Positions 33,400 through 43,059 of a stretch of 64,000 nt of DNA are shown piece by piece. The stretch lies in the NCBI GenBank assembly GCA_003605055.1, contig QZKP01000072.1, positions 1 to 64,000 on the forward strand, in the 5' to 3' direction. The DNA is from Desulfarculus sp. GTDB taxonomy: Bacteria > Desulfobacterota > Desulfarculia > Desulfarculales > Desulfarculaceae. The notes beneath the pieces are model-generated. The model was not told where the DNA came from and made no database searches. It was given only the letters and a program-made list of their open reading frames with translations. The position numbers and the translations under genes are program-made. Every line of letters begins with the position of its first letter. Position 1 is the first letter of the stretch.

Positions 33400-34191
33400 A
33401 TGGCCAACTATATCTTGAGATTTTTGACTGATTTTGGCCCGCTGCCCGCCTATGCGAGCCCTTTGGGCGGCCGGGGCACCGACGTGTGGGACATGGTGCT
33501 CTCCGCGGGCGGCGTGGTGCAGTTTGTCTTATTGATTCTGGTGGCGTTTTCAGTAATTAGCTGGGCCCTGATCCTGGCCAAGCTCCAGGCCCTGCGCCGG
33601 GCCCGCCGCCAGAACGAGGAGTTCGACCACATCTTCTGGCACGCCGGCAGCCTCAGCCAGGCCTACACCCAGACCAAGCACCTGGACGCCAGCACCCTGG
33701 CCACCGTGTTTCGCCACGGCTACAGCGAGATGGGCAAGGTGTTGCGCCTGTCCCAGGGAGAGCCCACCCTGCCCGCGGGGGTGATGCAGAACCTGCGCCG
33801 CTCCCTGGACCGGGCCCAGGCCGCGGAGAACACCCGCCTGGGACGGGCGGTGACCTTCCTGGCCACCACCGCCAACACTGCCCCCTTCATCGGCCTGTTC
33901 GGCACGGTGTGGGGCATCATGGACGCCTTCCGGAGCATCGGGGCCACCGGCGCGGCCAACCTGGCCACCGTGGCCCCGGGCATCGCCGAGGCCCTGGTGG
34001 CCACCGCCACCGGCCTGTTCGCGGCCATCCCGGCGGTGGTTTTCTTCAACCACTTCAATCGCCGGCTGCAGGTGATGGAGGCCGAGTCGGACTCCTTCAG
34101 TCAGGACTTCTTGAATCTGGTGGAGCGCGACCTTATGCGCCGCCACGGCCCGGCGGTGGAGGCGGTGCGCCCCTCGGAACAGACCGTCTGA
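33400..34191 (+). CDS. tolQ: TolQ, proton-channel subunit of the Tol-Pal system
   Basis: 263 residues (268 if started at 33385) of the MotA/TolQ/ExbB family, with three membrane segments and the signature region [21 protein letters not shown] and [16 protein letters not shown]. With TolR it converts proton flow into force on TolA during outer-membrane constriction. AGCGGGACG precedes the ATG at 33400. It begins a complete tolQRAB-pal-cpoB operon. Confidence 0.93.
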   Translation: MANYILRFLTDFGPLPAYASPLGGRGTDVWDMVLSAGGVVQFVLLILVAFSVISWALILAKLQALRRARRQNEEFDHIFWHAGSLSQAYTQTKHLDASTLATVFRHGYSEMGKVLRLSQGEPTLPAGVMQNLRRSLDRAQAAENTRLGRAVTFLATTANTAPFIGLFGTVWGIMDAFRSIGATGAANLATVAPGIAEALVATATGLFAAIPAVVFFNHFNRRLQVMEAESDSFSQDFLNLVERDLMRRHGPAVEAVRPSEQTV

Positions 34192-34198
34192 GGCGGCC

Positions 34199-34636
34199 AT
34201 GGCTGGCGTAGGCAATAAAGGCCGCTTCCTGGGGGAGATCAACGTGGTCCCCCTGGTGGACGTGGTCTTGGTGCTGTTGATCATCTTCATGGTCACGGCG
34301 CCCATGATGGTGCAGGGTCTGGACGTGAAGCTGCCCCAGACCACCACCAGTGCCCTGAAGACCTCTGATGAGCTCTTGGTCCTCACGGTGACCAAGGAGG
34401 GCAAGGTCTTCCTGGACGAGTTCGCCGTGGGGGTGGAGGGCCTGGCCGAGAAACTCTCGGGCATCAAGGCCCGCAAGCCCGGCACCCGCGTGTATCTGCG
34501 GGCGGACAAGGACGTGCCCTACGGCGTGGTGGTGCAGGTGCTGGCCCAGGCCCAGAAGGCCGGGGTGAGCAACCTGGGCATGGTGACCGAACCCGAGCGG
34601 GTGGCTCCGCCACCCAAAAAAAAGAAGCGCTCTTGA
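34199..34636 (+). CDS. tolR: TolR, ExbD-family subunit
   Basis: 145 residues: one N-terminal membrane helix containing the proton-path Asp ([19 protein letters not shown]), then a periplasmic domain ([19 protein letters not shown]) and a Lys-rich end. It works with TolQ as the inner-membrane motor. It overlaps the tolA start by 4 bases. Confidence 0.93.
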   Translation: MAGVGNKGRFLGEINVVPLVDVVLVLLIIFMVTAPMMVQGLDVKLPQTTTSALKTSDELLVLTVTKEGKVFLDEFAVGVEGLAEKLSGIKARKPGTRVYLRADKDVPYGVVVQVLAQAQKAGVSNLGMVTEPERVAPPPKKKKRS

Positions 34637-35445
34637 GCGTCACCGCCCTGAAAACCTTTCATCTGCCCGGCAGCGAACAGGTCGGCCTGGCCGTGGCCCT
34701 GAGCCTGGGCCTGCACCTGGTTATGATCGCGGTGCTGGCCTTCTGGCCCGGCTGGGGCCCCAGCCGCCGCCAAATCTTCGCCCCGGCCTACAACGTCTCC
34801 CTGGTCAGCCCCCAGGTCTTTACCCGGCCGGCGCCCGCGGCCCCGGCCGCCAAACCCGCGGCCAAGCCGGCCCCCGCGGCCCGGCCCCGGCCGGCGCCCA
34901 AGCCGGCTCCCAAGGAGGCGGTGGGGCTAAAGAAAGAAGTCAAGCCCCAGCGCGTGCAGCCCAAGGCCCAGGAAAAGCAGCCCGACCCCAGCAAGGAGCT
35001 GAACCAGCGCCTGGCCCGGCTGCAGAGTCAGGTGGCCCAGGAGCGCAACCTGGACCGGACCCTGAGCCGGCTGCAGCAGCGGGTGGCCACCCGGGCCGCG
35101 GCCTCGGGGGCCTTCGCCGCCGGCCCCTCCCAGGCCGACACCACCAGCCTGCGCTTCCAGGTGTACTACACCGAGATCTGGGAGCGGGTGCGGCGCCACT
35201 GGGTGCTGCCCGAGGCCCTGCTGGGGCGGCAAAAGGGACTGGAGGCCATCGTGGTGGCGCGCATCAACCGCAACGGCAGCCTGGACAAGGTCTGGCTGGA
35301 GAGGGGCTCGGGCAACCGCCGCCTGGACCAGTCGGCGCTCCGGGCGGTGGAGCGTGCGGCGCCCTTCCCGGCCCTGCCCAGCATCGTGCGCGGCCGCTCC
35401 CACGAGGTGGGCATCCGCTTCCGGCCCGAGGACATTAACGGCTAA
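34633..35445 (+). CDS. tolA: TolA/TonB-type energy-transducing protein
   Basis: 270 residues starting at a TTG overlapping the tolR stop. Order: one membrane anchor (about 18-38), a Pro/Ala/Lys-rich stretch (KPAAKPAPAARPRPAPKPAPK), a helical region, and a C-terminal TonB/TolA domain (LRFQVYYTEIWERVRRHW... SALRAVERAAPFPALP). It bridges the inner-membrane motor to TolB/Pal at the outer membrane. The helical spacer is shorter than in E. coli TolA. Confidence 0.88.
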   Translation: MSVTALKTFHLPGSEQVGLAVALSLGLHLVMIAVLAFWPGWGPSRRQIFAPAYNVSLVSPQVFTRPAPAAPAAKPAAKPAPAARPRPAPKPAPKEAVGLKKEVKPQRVQPKAQEKQPDPSKELNQRLARLQSQVAQERNLDRTLSRLQQRVATRAAASGAFAAGPSQADTTSLRFQVYYTEIWERVRRHWVLPEALLGRQKGLEAIVVARINRNGSLDKVWLERGSGNRRLDQSALRAVERAAPFPALPSIVRGRSHEVGIRFRPEDING

Positions 35446-35454
35446 GGCAAAAAT

Positions 35455-36765
35455 ATGACCACCCGCCGCATCCTGATCTCCCTGCTGGCTCTCTTTTTGG
35501 CCCTGGGCCTGGCCGCCCCCGCCGCGGCCCGGGTCTACATCGACATCACCAGCCCCTTCTCGCGCAAGCTGCCCCTGGCCCTGCCCGAGTTCCAGGCCCT
35601 GGACGGCGCGGCCGCCGACCCCTTCGGAGCCCAGGCCAGCGGCCTGCTCAAGCGCTACCTGGGCTACACCGGCCTGTTCGACTTCATGGACCCCAAGACC
35701 TTCCTGGGGCCGCCCGAGGGCGAGAAGATCAACTACCGCCGCTGGTCGCGCGTCGGGGCCGAGCTTTTGATCACCGGCGAATACAAGCGCGAGGGCAACG
35801 TCTTCGCGCTCAAGCTGCGGCTGTTCGACGTCACCGGCGCCAAGCAGTTGGTGGGCCGCGGCTACGACGGCACCCTGGACAAGCTGGGTGCGGCCATCGC
35901 CCGCTTCTGCGACGAGGTGATGCTGGCCCTGACCGGCGAGCGCTCCATCTATTCCACCATGATCGCCTTCGTGGGGGCTCGCGACGGCAAAAAAGAAATC
36001 TATTTGATGCGCTTCGACGGCACCGGCGTGCAGCAGCTCACCCACCGCCAGGACATCTCCCTGTACCCCGCCTGGAGCCCGGACGGCGCCCTTTTGTCCT
36101 ACTCGGCCTACGTCAACCGGCGGCCGGCCATCATGGTGCACGCCCTGGCCGGAGGCAGCGGCAAGGTGGTGCTCAACAAGCCCGGCGTGAACCTGACCCC
36201 GGCCTTCCGGCCCCAGCACCAGGGGCAGTTGGCCGCCGCCCTGTCCTATACCGGCAAGAACAACATCTTCCTCATCGACCTGGCCGGCAAGGTGCTCAAG
36301 CAGCTCACCAACGGCTGGGGCATCGAGGTGGACCCGGCCTTCTCCCCCGACGGCAAAAAGATGGCCTTCGTCTCCGACCGGGGTGGCTCACCCCAGATCT
36401 ACGTGCTGGACCTGGCCAGCGGCAGCCTGCGCCGCCTGACCTTCGAGCACAAATACAGCGCCGCTCCGGCCTGGTCGCCGCGCGGGGACCGTATCGCCTA
36501 CCAGGCCGAGGTCAACCGCACCTTCCAGGTGGCCACCATCCGGCCCGACGGCAGCGACCTGCGCATTCTCACCAACGGCTTGGGCGGGGGCGAGAACCCC
36601 ACCTGGTCCCCGGACGGCCGGCTGATCGCCTACGCCGGCCGCAAGACCGGCCGCTACCAGATTTACCTTATGACCGCCGGCGGCGAACCCATCACCCAAC
36701 TGACCAAACTCCCCGGTGACCAGTCCGACCCGGCTTGGTCTCCCCGGGGAATCATGGTTAAATGA
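35455..36765 (+). CDS. tolB: TolB, periplasmic beta-propeller protein
   Basis: 436 residues with a signal peptide (to AAARV), an N-terminal alpha/beta domain, then repeated WD-like TolB motifs (YPAWSPDGALLSYSAY, DPAFSPDGKKMAFVSDRGG, NPTWSPDGRLIAYAG). It interacts with Pal and the end of TolA. It sits at the conserved position between tolA and pal. Confidence 0.95.
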   Translation: MTTRRILISLLALFLALGLAAPAAARVYIDITSPFSRKLPLALPEFQALDGAAADPFGAQASGLLKRYLGYTGLFDFMDPKTFLGPPEGEKINYRRWSRVGAELLITGEYKREGNVFALKLRLFDVTGAKQLVGRGYDGTLDKLGAAIARFCDEVMLALTGERSIYSTMIAFVGARDGKKEIYLMRFDGTGVQQLTHRQDISLYPAWSPDGALLSYSAYVNRRPAIMVHALAGGSGKVVLNKPGVNLTPAFRPQHQGQLAAALSYTGKNNIFLIDLAGKVLKQLTNGWGIEVDPAFSPDGKKMAFVSDRGGSPQIYVLDLASGSLRRLTFEHKYSAAPAWSPRGDRIAYQAEVNRTFQVATIRPDGSDLRILTNGLGGGENPTWSPDGRLIAYAGRKTGRYQIYLMTAGGEPITQLTKLPGDQSDPAWSPRGIMVK

Positions 36766-36797
36766 GGAATAGACACTTCACAGCGGGAGGCAAAACC

Positions 36798-37346
36798 GTG
36801 AACAAGCGCATGATCTGGATTATTGCGGCGGCCTTGATGCTGGCCCTGGCCCTGCCCCTGGGCTGCGCCAAGGAAAAGGTGGGTCCCACCACTGGCCTGA
36901 CCGAGGCGGAAAAGGCCCGCGCCGAGCAGGAGCGGCGGGTGCGCGAACAGCGCCTGCGCGAGGCCCGGCTCAAGGAGCAGCAGGCCCGCGACGCCGAGAC
37001 CAAGCTGCGGGACGTGTTCGTCAACCAGGACATCCACTTCGAGTACGACCGCTACGACCTGACGCCCGAGGCCAAACAGATTCTCAACGACAAGGCCGGC
37101 TTCATGCAGCAGCACCCGCAGATCAAGGTGATCGTCGAGGGGCACTGCGACGAGCGGGGCAGCAACGCCTATAACATGGCCCTGGGCGAGAGGCGGGCCA
37201 AGGCCGCGGCGGCCTATCTGGAGGCCATGGGCGTTTCCGGCGCGCGCATAGAAACCGTGAGCTACGGCGAGGAGCGGCCGTTGGTCATGGGCCATACCGA
37301 ACAGGCCTACGCCGCCAACCGCCGGGCCCACTTCGTGATCAAGTAG
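36798..37346 (+). CDS. pal: Peptidoglycan-associated lipoprotein Pal
   Basis: 182 residues from the GTG at 36798, which has GGGAGG 7 bases upstream. The track start at 36762 overlaps tolB and lacks a site. The lipobox is LPLGC, then a charged coiled coil rich in Glu/Arg, then the OmpA-like domain with IVEGHCDERGSNAYNMALGERRA that holds diaminopimelate in peptidoglycan. The coiled-coil spacer is longer than in enterobacterial Pal. Confidence 0.93.
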   Translation: MNKRMIWIIAAALMLALALPLGCAKEKVGPTTGLTEAEKARAEQERRVREQRLREARLKEQQARDAETKLRDVFVNQDIHFEYDRYDLTPEAKQILNDKAGFMQQHPQIKVIVEGHCDERGSNAYNMALGERRAKAAAAYLEAMGVSGARIETVSYGEERPLVMGHTEQAYAANRRAHFVIK

Positions 37347-37401
37347 GCCCTGCGGCCGCCGGACCCGGCCCCGGCAGCCGCGCAGACCCAGGGAGGAGCA
37401 G

Positions 37402-38220
37402 ATGAACAGGAGGCTTCTGGCCTGTGTGGCCGCGGCCGGCGCCCTGATCCTGGCGTCCGGCTGCGCCACGGTGGAGCCCAGGGACTTCACGGCCCTGCAG
37501 AGTCAGGTGACCAACCAGCAGCGCCAGATCACCCAGCTTCGCCAGAAGGTGGACGAGATGGCCCGGCAGGTGGAGTCCGGCCGCCGGCCGCGGGCCGAGC
37601 TCACTACGGACGTGGCCGCCCTGCGCCAGGAGATCATGCGCCTGTCCGGCCGCCTTGATGAGGCCGACCACCGCCTGGGCCAGGCCCCCAATGCCAGCGC
37701 CATCCAGGCGGCCACCAAGGAGCTGAGCGCCAAAAACGACAAAACCTGGGGCGAGATGGACCGGCGCTTGGCCCGCCTGGAGGCCTATCTGGGCCTGCAG
37801 GGCAAGTCCAAGACGGCCCCGGCCGCCGGCGCGGCCGCCCCGGCGGCGGCCAAGGCCCAGGGCAACTACGAGCTGGGCCAGCGCCTGTACAAGCAAAAAT
37901 CCTATGAGGCCGCCCGGGACCGCTTCAGCGCCTACCTCAACGAGAACCCCAAATCCTCGCGGGCGGCCAGCGCCCAATACTGGGTCGGCGAGACCTACTA
38001 CGCCCAGAACAAGTACGAAGAGGCCATCCTGGCCTACAACCAGGTGGTCAAGCGCTTCCCCAAGAGCAGCCTGGTGCCCAGCTCCCTGCTGAAGCAGGGC
38101 CTGGCCTTCCGGGCCCTGGGGGACAAGCGCACCGCCAAGATCGTGCTCAACAAGCTGGTCAAGAGCTACCCCAAGAGCAGCCAGGCCCAGACCGCCAAGA
38201 AGGTGCTGGCCAAGCTGTGA
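37402..38220 (+). CDS. cpoB: CpoB/YbgF-like Tol-Pal accessory protein
   Basis: 272 residues: signal peptide with lipobox LASGC, so probably a lipoprotein (E. coli CpoB is soluble). A coiled-coil trimerisation segment (LQSQVTNQQRQITQLRQKVDEM) and a second coiled region follow, then an Ala-rich linker and about three C-terminal TPR repeats (YELGQRLYKQKSYEAARDRF). It coordinates outer-membrane constriction with peptidoglycan synthesis. It is the last gene of the operon, followed by a terminator. Confidence 0.9.
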   Translation: MNRRLLACVAAAGALILASGCATVEPRDFTALQSQVTNQQRQITQLRQKVDEMARQVESGRRPRAELTTDVAALRQEIMRLSGRLDEADHRLGQAPNASAIQAATKELSAKNDKTWGEMDRRLARLEAYLGLQGKSKTAPAAGAAAPAAAKAQGNYELGQRLYKQKSYEAARDRFSAYLNENPKSSRAASAQYWVGETYYAQNKYEEAILAYNQVVKRFPKSSLVPSSLLKQGLAFRALGDKRTAKIVLNKLVKSYPKSSQAQTAKKVLAKL

Positions 38221-38263
38221 CCTGGAAAGCGCGCCAGCAGCAGACAGGCCTGTCCTAGCCGCA

Positions 38264-38290
38264 GGGGCCCTTCGGGGCCCCAGTTTTATT
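38264..38290 (+). terminator. Terminator of the tol-pal operon
   Basis: GGGGCCC-TTCG-GGGCCCC, a 7-bp stem closed by a stable UUCG tetraloop, followed by AGTTTTATT. It lies about 45 bases after the cpoB stop. Confidence 0.88.
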
Positions 38291-38321
38291 GCCGGCCGCC
38301 GGCCGGGCGAGGGGGTTGAGT

Positions 38322-40727
38322 ATGCAGCGGTTGCTCAAGTGGCTGGCCATAGTCCTGGGCGGGTTGCTCTTGTTGGCCCTGGGGCTGTGGCTGTACCTGC
38401 CCCATCTCAACTCCTACCAGGCCAGCGGCGAGCTGATTCTGCCCGGGCTCACGGCGCCGGTGAAAGTGCTGCGCGACGAAAAGGGCATGGCCTACATCCA
38501 CGCCGCCTCCCTGGCCGACGCCAACCGGGCCCACGGCTTCCTCACCGCTCAGGACCGCCTGTTCCAGATGGAGGTGATCCGCCGCCTGGCCACCGGCCGC
38601 ATCTGCGAGCTGGCCGGGGAGCGGGCCCGGCCCCTGGCCATGTACTACCTGACCTTGGGCTTCTACCGCCACGGCCAGCGCCTGGCCGCCAAGCTGGGCC
38701 CCCAGGCCCAGCGCTTTTTGCAGGACTACCTGGACGGGGTCAACTACTACATCGCCCAGCGGGCCGGCGAGCACCCCCTGGAGTTCAAGCTGGCCGGCAT
38801 CGAGCCCACCCCCTGGACCATGGCCGACAGCATGGCCATACAGCTTTTCATGAGCTGGGGCTCCTCGGCCAACCTGAACACCGAGGTGGTGGCCCAGATG
38901 ATCGTGGACCGGGTGGGGCCGGGCAAGGCGCGGGAGATCCTGCCCCTGAACGTCAACCCGGACGAGGAGGGCCCGCCAAAGCGGCGAGGCGCCCCGCCCG
39001 CCGCCCGCCTGAACCTGGCCGCCGACCCCGCCCTGCCCCTGCTGCTCACGGGCAACCCCCTGGCCCTGGGCAGCAACAACTGGGTCGCCGGGCCCCGTCT
39101 CTCGGCCGGGGGCAAGCCCATGGTGGCCAACGACCCCCACCTGGACGCCCGCATCCTGCCCGGCCCCTGGTACCCCTGCGCCCTGATCACGCCCCAGCTG
39201 CGCGTGGTGGGGGTGGGCGTCCCCGGCATCCCGGGCATCGTGGTGGGCCGCAACCAGCACGTAGCCTGGGGCGTGACCAACGCCTACGGCGACTGCCAGG
39301 ACCTGTACGTGGAGACCCTGGACCCCCAGGACCCCAGGCGCTACCTGGAGGGCGGCCGCTCCATCCCCTTCGAGGTGGTGGAGGAGACCCTGAGCATCAA
39401 GGACGCCAGCGCGCCGGGCGGCATCCGTCAAGAGAAGGTCAAGGTGCGCCTGAGCCAGCGGGGGCCGGTGGTCAGCGGCGTGCTCAAGGGGCTCAAGACC
39501 GACAAGGTGCTCACCCTGCGCTGGGCGCCCCTGGAGGCCCTGGGCGAGGGCCTGGGCCTGGACCAGGCCATGCAGGCCAAGACCGCCGCGCAGTTCCGCG
39601 ACGGCATCCAGCACATGCGCCACTTCGTGCTCAACTACGTCTTCGCCGACGCGAGCGGCAACATCGGCTGGGTGGTGATCGGCGGCCTGCCCATCCGCGG
39701 CCCGGACCAGGGCACCATCCCCTACGTGGTCAAGGACGGCCGGGACAACTGGCAGGGCTGGATACCCGACCGCCAGATGCCCCAGGCCATGAACCCGCCC
39801 CGGGGCTGGCTGGGCACCTGCAACCACCTGACCGTGACCAAGGATTATCCCTACTATTACACCTCCCGCGCCGCGCCCTCCTGGCGCTACCGCCGGCTGA
39901 AGGAGCTCTTGTCCGCGCCGGGGGCCAAGACCACCGCGGACCACTGGCGCTTCCAGCGCGACGAGCTGAACCTCATGGCCCGGCAACTGGCCCCGGTGCT
40001 GGCCCAGGCCCTCCTGGCCGAGCCGGGCACCCGCCGGCTGGGCCGGCTCCTGGCCGCCTGGGACCACCGCGACCGCGCTGATGCCGCCGCGCCCCTGATC
40101 TTCCAGGCCGTGTACAACCGCTTCGCCCTACTGGTCTTCCGCGATGACCTGGGCGAGGACCTGGCCCGGCTGATGCTGGACAACTATTACTTCTGGAAGG
40201 AGCGCCTGGCCCGCCAGGTGCTGGCCGGTCAGTGGTCCTGGTTCGACGACGCGACCACCCCGGCCCGGGAGACCCGCGATCAGTTGATCGTGCGGGCCGG
40301 CCGCGAGGTGCTGGCCGAGCTGGGCCAGAAGCTGGGGCCGGACCCGGCCGGCTGGCGCTGGGGCCGGGTGCACACCCTGAACCTGGTGAGCCCGGTGGCC
40401 CGCCAGGGGCCGCTGGCCGGCTGGCTGGGGGCCGGCGCGCGGCCCCTGGGCGGCTCGGAATCCACGTTGTTGCGGGGCATCTACGACTTCAACCGGCCTT
40501 ACGCCACCACCATCTTCGCCTCGCTGCGCATGGTGGCCGACCTGGCCGACCCGGACAAGGTCATGGCCGTGCTGCCCGGCGGCGTGGCCGGCCGCCTGTT
40601 CCACCCCCATGCCCAGGACCAGGTGGACGCCTACATGAACGGGACACCGCTGTACTGGTGGTTCAGCGACCGGGCCATCAAGGAGCACGCGAAGAGCAGC
40701 CTGACCCTGAAGCCGGGGGCCAAGTAA
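38322..40727 (+). CDS. Penicillin acylase family N-terminal-nucleophile hydrolase
   Basis: 801 residues from the ATG at 38322 (GAGGGGG upstream), with a membrane-anchor or signal segment at 5-25. The precursor has an alpha part with FLTAQDRLFQMEV and a predicted self-cleavage site before Ser251 in LALGSNNWVAG, which becomes the N-terminal nucleophile. Asn and Arg motifs follow (NDPHLDARILPG). Relatives hydrolyse beta-lactam side chains or acyl-homoserine lactones. The natural substrate here is unknown. It stops 10 bases from the convergent CMD-family gene. Confidence 0.88.
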   Translation: MQRLLKWLAIVLGGLLLLALGLWLYLPHLNSYQASGELILPGLTAPVKVLRDEKGMAYIHAASLADANRAHGFLTAQDRLFQMEVIRRLATGRICELAGERARPLAMYYLTLGFYRHGQRLAAKLGPQAQRFLQDYLDGVNYYIAQRAGEHPLEFKLAGIEPTPWTMADSMAIQLFMSWGSSANLNTEVVAQMIVDRVGPGKAREILPLNVNPDEEGPPKRRGAPPAARLNLAADPALPLLLTGNPLALGSNNWVAGPRLSAGGKPMVANDPHLDARILPGPWYPCALITPQLRVVGVGVPGIPGIVVGRNQHVAWGVTNAYGDCQDLYVETLDPQDPRRYLEGGRSIPFEVVEETLSIKDASAPGGIRQEKVKVRLSQRGPVVSGVLKGLKTDKVLTLRWAPLEALGEGLGLDQAMQAKTAAQFRDGIQHMRHFVLNYVFADASGNIGWVVIGGLPIRGPDQGTIPYVVKDGRDNWQGWIPDRQMPQAMNPPRGWLGTCNHLTVTKDYPYYYTSRAAPSWRYRRLKELLSAPGAKTTADHWRFQRDELNLMARQLAPVLAQALLAEPGTRRLGRLLAAWDHRDRADAAAPLIFQAVYNRFALLVFRDDLGEDLARLMLDNYYFWKERLARQVLAGQWSWFDDATTPARETRDQLIVRAGREVLAELGQKLGPDPAGWRWGRVHTLNLVSPVARQGPLAGWLGAGARPLGGSESTLLRGIYDFNRPYATTIFASLRMVADLADPDKVMAVLPGGVAGRLFHPHAQDQVDAYMNGTPLYWWFSDRAIKEHAKSSLTLKPGAK

Positions 40728-40737
40728 CGGGCGAGGC

Positions 40738-41130
40738 TCACTCCAGGGGCCACTGGCCGCGCTCCATGAGCACCTCTTTGAGCACGGTCAGGGCCTGGTT
40801 CACCACCGGCATGCCGGCGTAGACCCCCACCTGGAAGATGGCCTCGGCCACGTCCTGGGGCGCGCAGCCCACGTTGAGCGCGCCCCAGATGTGCAGGCGC
40901 AGCTCGTCCGTGCGCTCCAGGGCCGTGAGCGCGGCCACGGCCACCAACTGCCGGGTGGGGTGCGGCAGCTTTTCGCGGGCGTACATCTGGCCGGTGATGA
41001 ACAGGCTTAGGTCCAGGGCCAGGTCCTTGTCAAAGCTCTTCCACAGGTCGTAGGGGCGGTCCCAGGGGTAGCCGTCGAAGTAGAGCTTGGCCGTGGCGCC
41101 GGTCTTTTTCTTCAGGTCGTTGGTGTCCAT
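40738..41130 (-). CDS. Carboxymuconolactone decarboxylase family protein
   Basis: 130 residues of the AhpD-like/CMD fold with LPHPTRQLVAVAALTALERTDELRLHIWGALNVGCAPQDVAEAI. The CxxC pair of AhpD peroxidase partners is absent, so a CMD-like decarboxylase or unknown role is more likely than peroxide reduction. AAAGGAAAC precedes the ATG. It lies 15 bases after the TPR-MBL gene on the same strand and could be transcribed with it. Confidence 0.8.
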   Translation of the reverse strand: MDTNDLKKKTGATAKLYFDGYPWDRPYDLWKSFDKDLALDLSLFITGQMYAREKLPHPTRQLVAVAALTALERTDELRLHIWGALNVGCAPQDVAEAIFQVGVYAGMPVVNQALTVLKEVLMERGQWPLE

Positions 41131-41145
41131 GAGTTTCCTTTGGTG

Positions 41146-43035
41146 CTATTTGCCCTGACAATTCTTACAGCTATAGACGATAGAACCGTAGGGGTTGCTA
41201 GGGTTGCCGATAATGATGCTGCTGAAAGGTACAAGCTCGTGGCAAGAGCTACAGCGAATGGTTACTGGCTCCCCGGCCACTGACGGCAAAGTGAACAATA
41301 ATCCCAAGTCCGCGGGGATTATTTTTTTATTCTTTCCTACATCTTCCATACTCAATAACTGTGCGACCTGAAAACGGAAGTCCCCTATCTCGGCACTCCA
41401 CTCTGCCAGTATGAACAATTGAGCTTTAGTATCCTTAATAATTTGATGGGCCCCCCGATATCCGAGGTGATGTGTATTTTCTAACGGATGCTCATAAGAA
41501 AAAATGTCATTTTTATCCGTTTTACTGAAGTGGGCGATAATAGCTTGGCAATCACGCAGTTCCTCTGCTAGATAGCTAGTCCATCCGGTATCCGATGTTA
41601 TCCCTAGCTTGAAGATTGTTTCAGCACAGCTATCATCATTAAGGAATTCCATGGCCAACCCAACAGAACCCTTACAGTTATGCTGCGTTGCAAAAGGATG
41701 GACTTTAATATGAATGCCCACATCCCTGAGTTTATTGTTAATGGAATCTTTATACATTTTTTTTAACAAAAAACAATTGTCTTCCCCAACTACCTTGGCT
41801 ATTTCATCTTCCTTAGCGAAATGTGTTTGTTGATCCATCATTATAATAACTTGTTTTTTCACTCGCAACTTATTTTGGGATTGCAGAATCGACTTGTTTT
41901 CTCTAAGCATATCCACAATAGCGTCAAGATCATGAGCGTGATCTATGTGGCAATGGGTGACAATAATTGCATCAATATCGTCTAAGTGTCTATTATAGTC
42001 ATGAAAGTTGTTCCGAAAATCAATGCCGGGATCGATAACAATCCCCTTCTCTTTCCACCATATAAAATAACCACCGCCCACAATATGCTGTATATTCTTT
42101 AACTTGGAGTCTTTTTTTGACATCAGCGGCAGATTGGAACTCCATGCCTTTAGACTTAGAAAATAATTTGTTGGGGGTGGGGGAGGCAGTGATAGTGTAA
42201 GCCGTTCTCGCTCGGGTGGCCGATCACTTGCAGGAACAACGTGTATTGCATACTCTTTTGCCGCTTCTAATTTTGCTTCTAATATTTGCCCAACTTGAGT
42301 AGCCAAACTAACAATTTTTATTTGCTGATCCTCATCCCATACGGCTTGTCTGATCAGGCGATTTACCACCCTAAAAAGAAGCTCAGTTTCAATTAGGCTT
42401 TCCTTAAGGCTGTCGGTTCCTTTACCTTTCTGCTTCTCTTTACTTATAAGACGCTCTAGTAGCTGCAGAAAAGGGACCCCGTTAGCTGCTTGGAAAAAAG
42501 CCTTTGCTTCTTTGAAACTCTCTCCTGCTGCTTTGTGGTCGCCACTATGAGAATATGCTTCCCCCAAATTAATTTTTGCTATCCCTGGGTTACTAAGGGT
42601 ATTTTCATTTAAAGCTTTTTTAAAGTAATCTATAGCATCGCTATATTTTCCCATTTTCATATAAACAAGACCAACCTGGTTGTAAGCATCCCCTAACCTG
42701 TGATACTTTTCATTCCTGCAGGCGGCTAGACAACTTTCAAGTGCTTGCCAGGGACGATCTATCATTAAATGACAACTACCTATGTTGACGTCACAATCCT
42801 CAGGCCTCTCATAGCCTGCTTCCTTGGCATTTTTGAAGCATGTTATTGCATCCTCGAAATTTCCTAGTTTGACTTGGATTTTCCCCTGGAGAAAATAAGT
42901 TTTCCCAAGAATTTTAGGACGCTTGCAACTCAAGGCTTTTCGTGCGTACTTCTGAGCCTCTTTAAAGTGATTTTTGTTGAAGGCTAATTCGGCACAACTA
43001 TATAGTGCTCTTTCCGTTGGTGTTTTTTTGGGCAT
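41146..43035 (-). CDS. TPR repeat - MBL-fold hydrolase - zinc ribbon protein, unknown function
   Basis: 629 residues. Residues about 10-200 hold TPR repeats (QVGLVYMKMGKYSDAIDYFKKAL is the clearest). A charged linker and a Pro-rich stretch (SLPPPPPT) follow, then an MBL domain from about 310 with THCHIDHAHD, a later SDTGW and HHLGYRG as further metal ligands. The extreme C-terminus has CSSC and CKNC, a zinc ribbon. The DNA is strikingly AT-rich compared with both neighbours, a sign of transfer. It starts 24 bases after hicB. I know no named family with this order of domains; it may be a nuclease or hydrolase with TPR-based partner recognition. Confidence 0.75.
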   Translation of the reverse strand: MPKKTPTERALYSCAELAFNKNHFKEAQKYARKALSCKRPKILGKTYFLQGKIQVKLGNFEDAITCFKNAKEAGYERPEDCDVNIGSCHLMIDRPWQALESCLAACRNEKYHRLGDAYNQVGLVYMKMGKYSDAIDYFKKALNENTLSNPGIAKINLGEAYSHSGDHKAAGESFKEAKAFFQAANGVPFLQLLERLISKEKQKGKGTDSLKESLIETELLFRVVNRLIRQAVWDEDQQIKIVSLATQVGQILEAKLEAAKEYAIHVVPASDRPPERERLTLSLPPPPPTNYFLSLKAWSSNLPLMSKKDSKLKNIQHIVGGGYFIWWKEKGIVIDPGIDFRNNFHDYNRHLDDIDAIIVTHCHIDHAHDLDAIVDMLRENKSILQSQNKLRVKKQVIIMMDQQTHFAKEDEIAKVVGEDNCFLLKKMYKDSINNKLRDVGIHIKVHPFATQHNCKGSVGLAMEFLNDDSCAETIFKLGITSDTGWTSYLAEELRDCQAIIAHFSKTDKNDIFSYEHPLENTHHLGYRGAHQIIKDTKAQLFILAEWSAEIGDFRFQVAQLLSMEDVGKNKKIIPADLGLLFTLPSVAGEPVTIRCSSCHELVPFSSIIIGNPSNPYGSIVYSCKNCQGK

Positions 43036-43059
43036 CTTTCCCCCCCTTTCTTTTCTCCT

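Noticed and set aside
38286-40067. 593-codon minus-strand frame over the penicillin acylase gene
   Set aside because: Composition rich in Gly, Val, His and Gln, typical of the antisense of GC-rich codons. The plus strand has a complete acylase.
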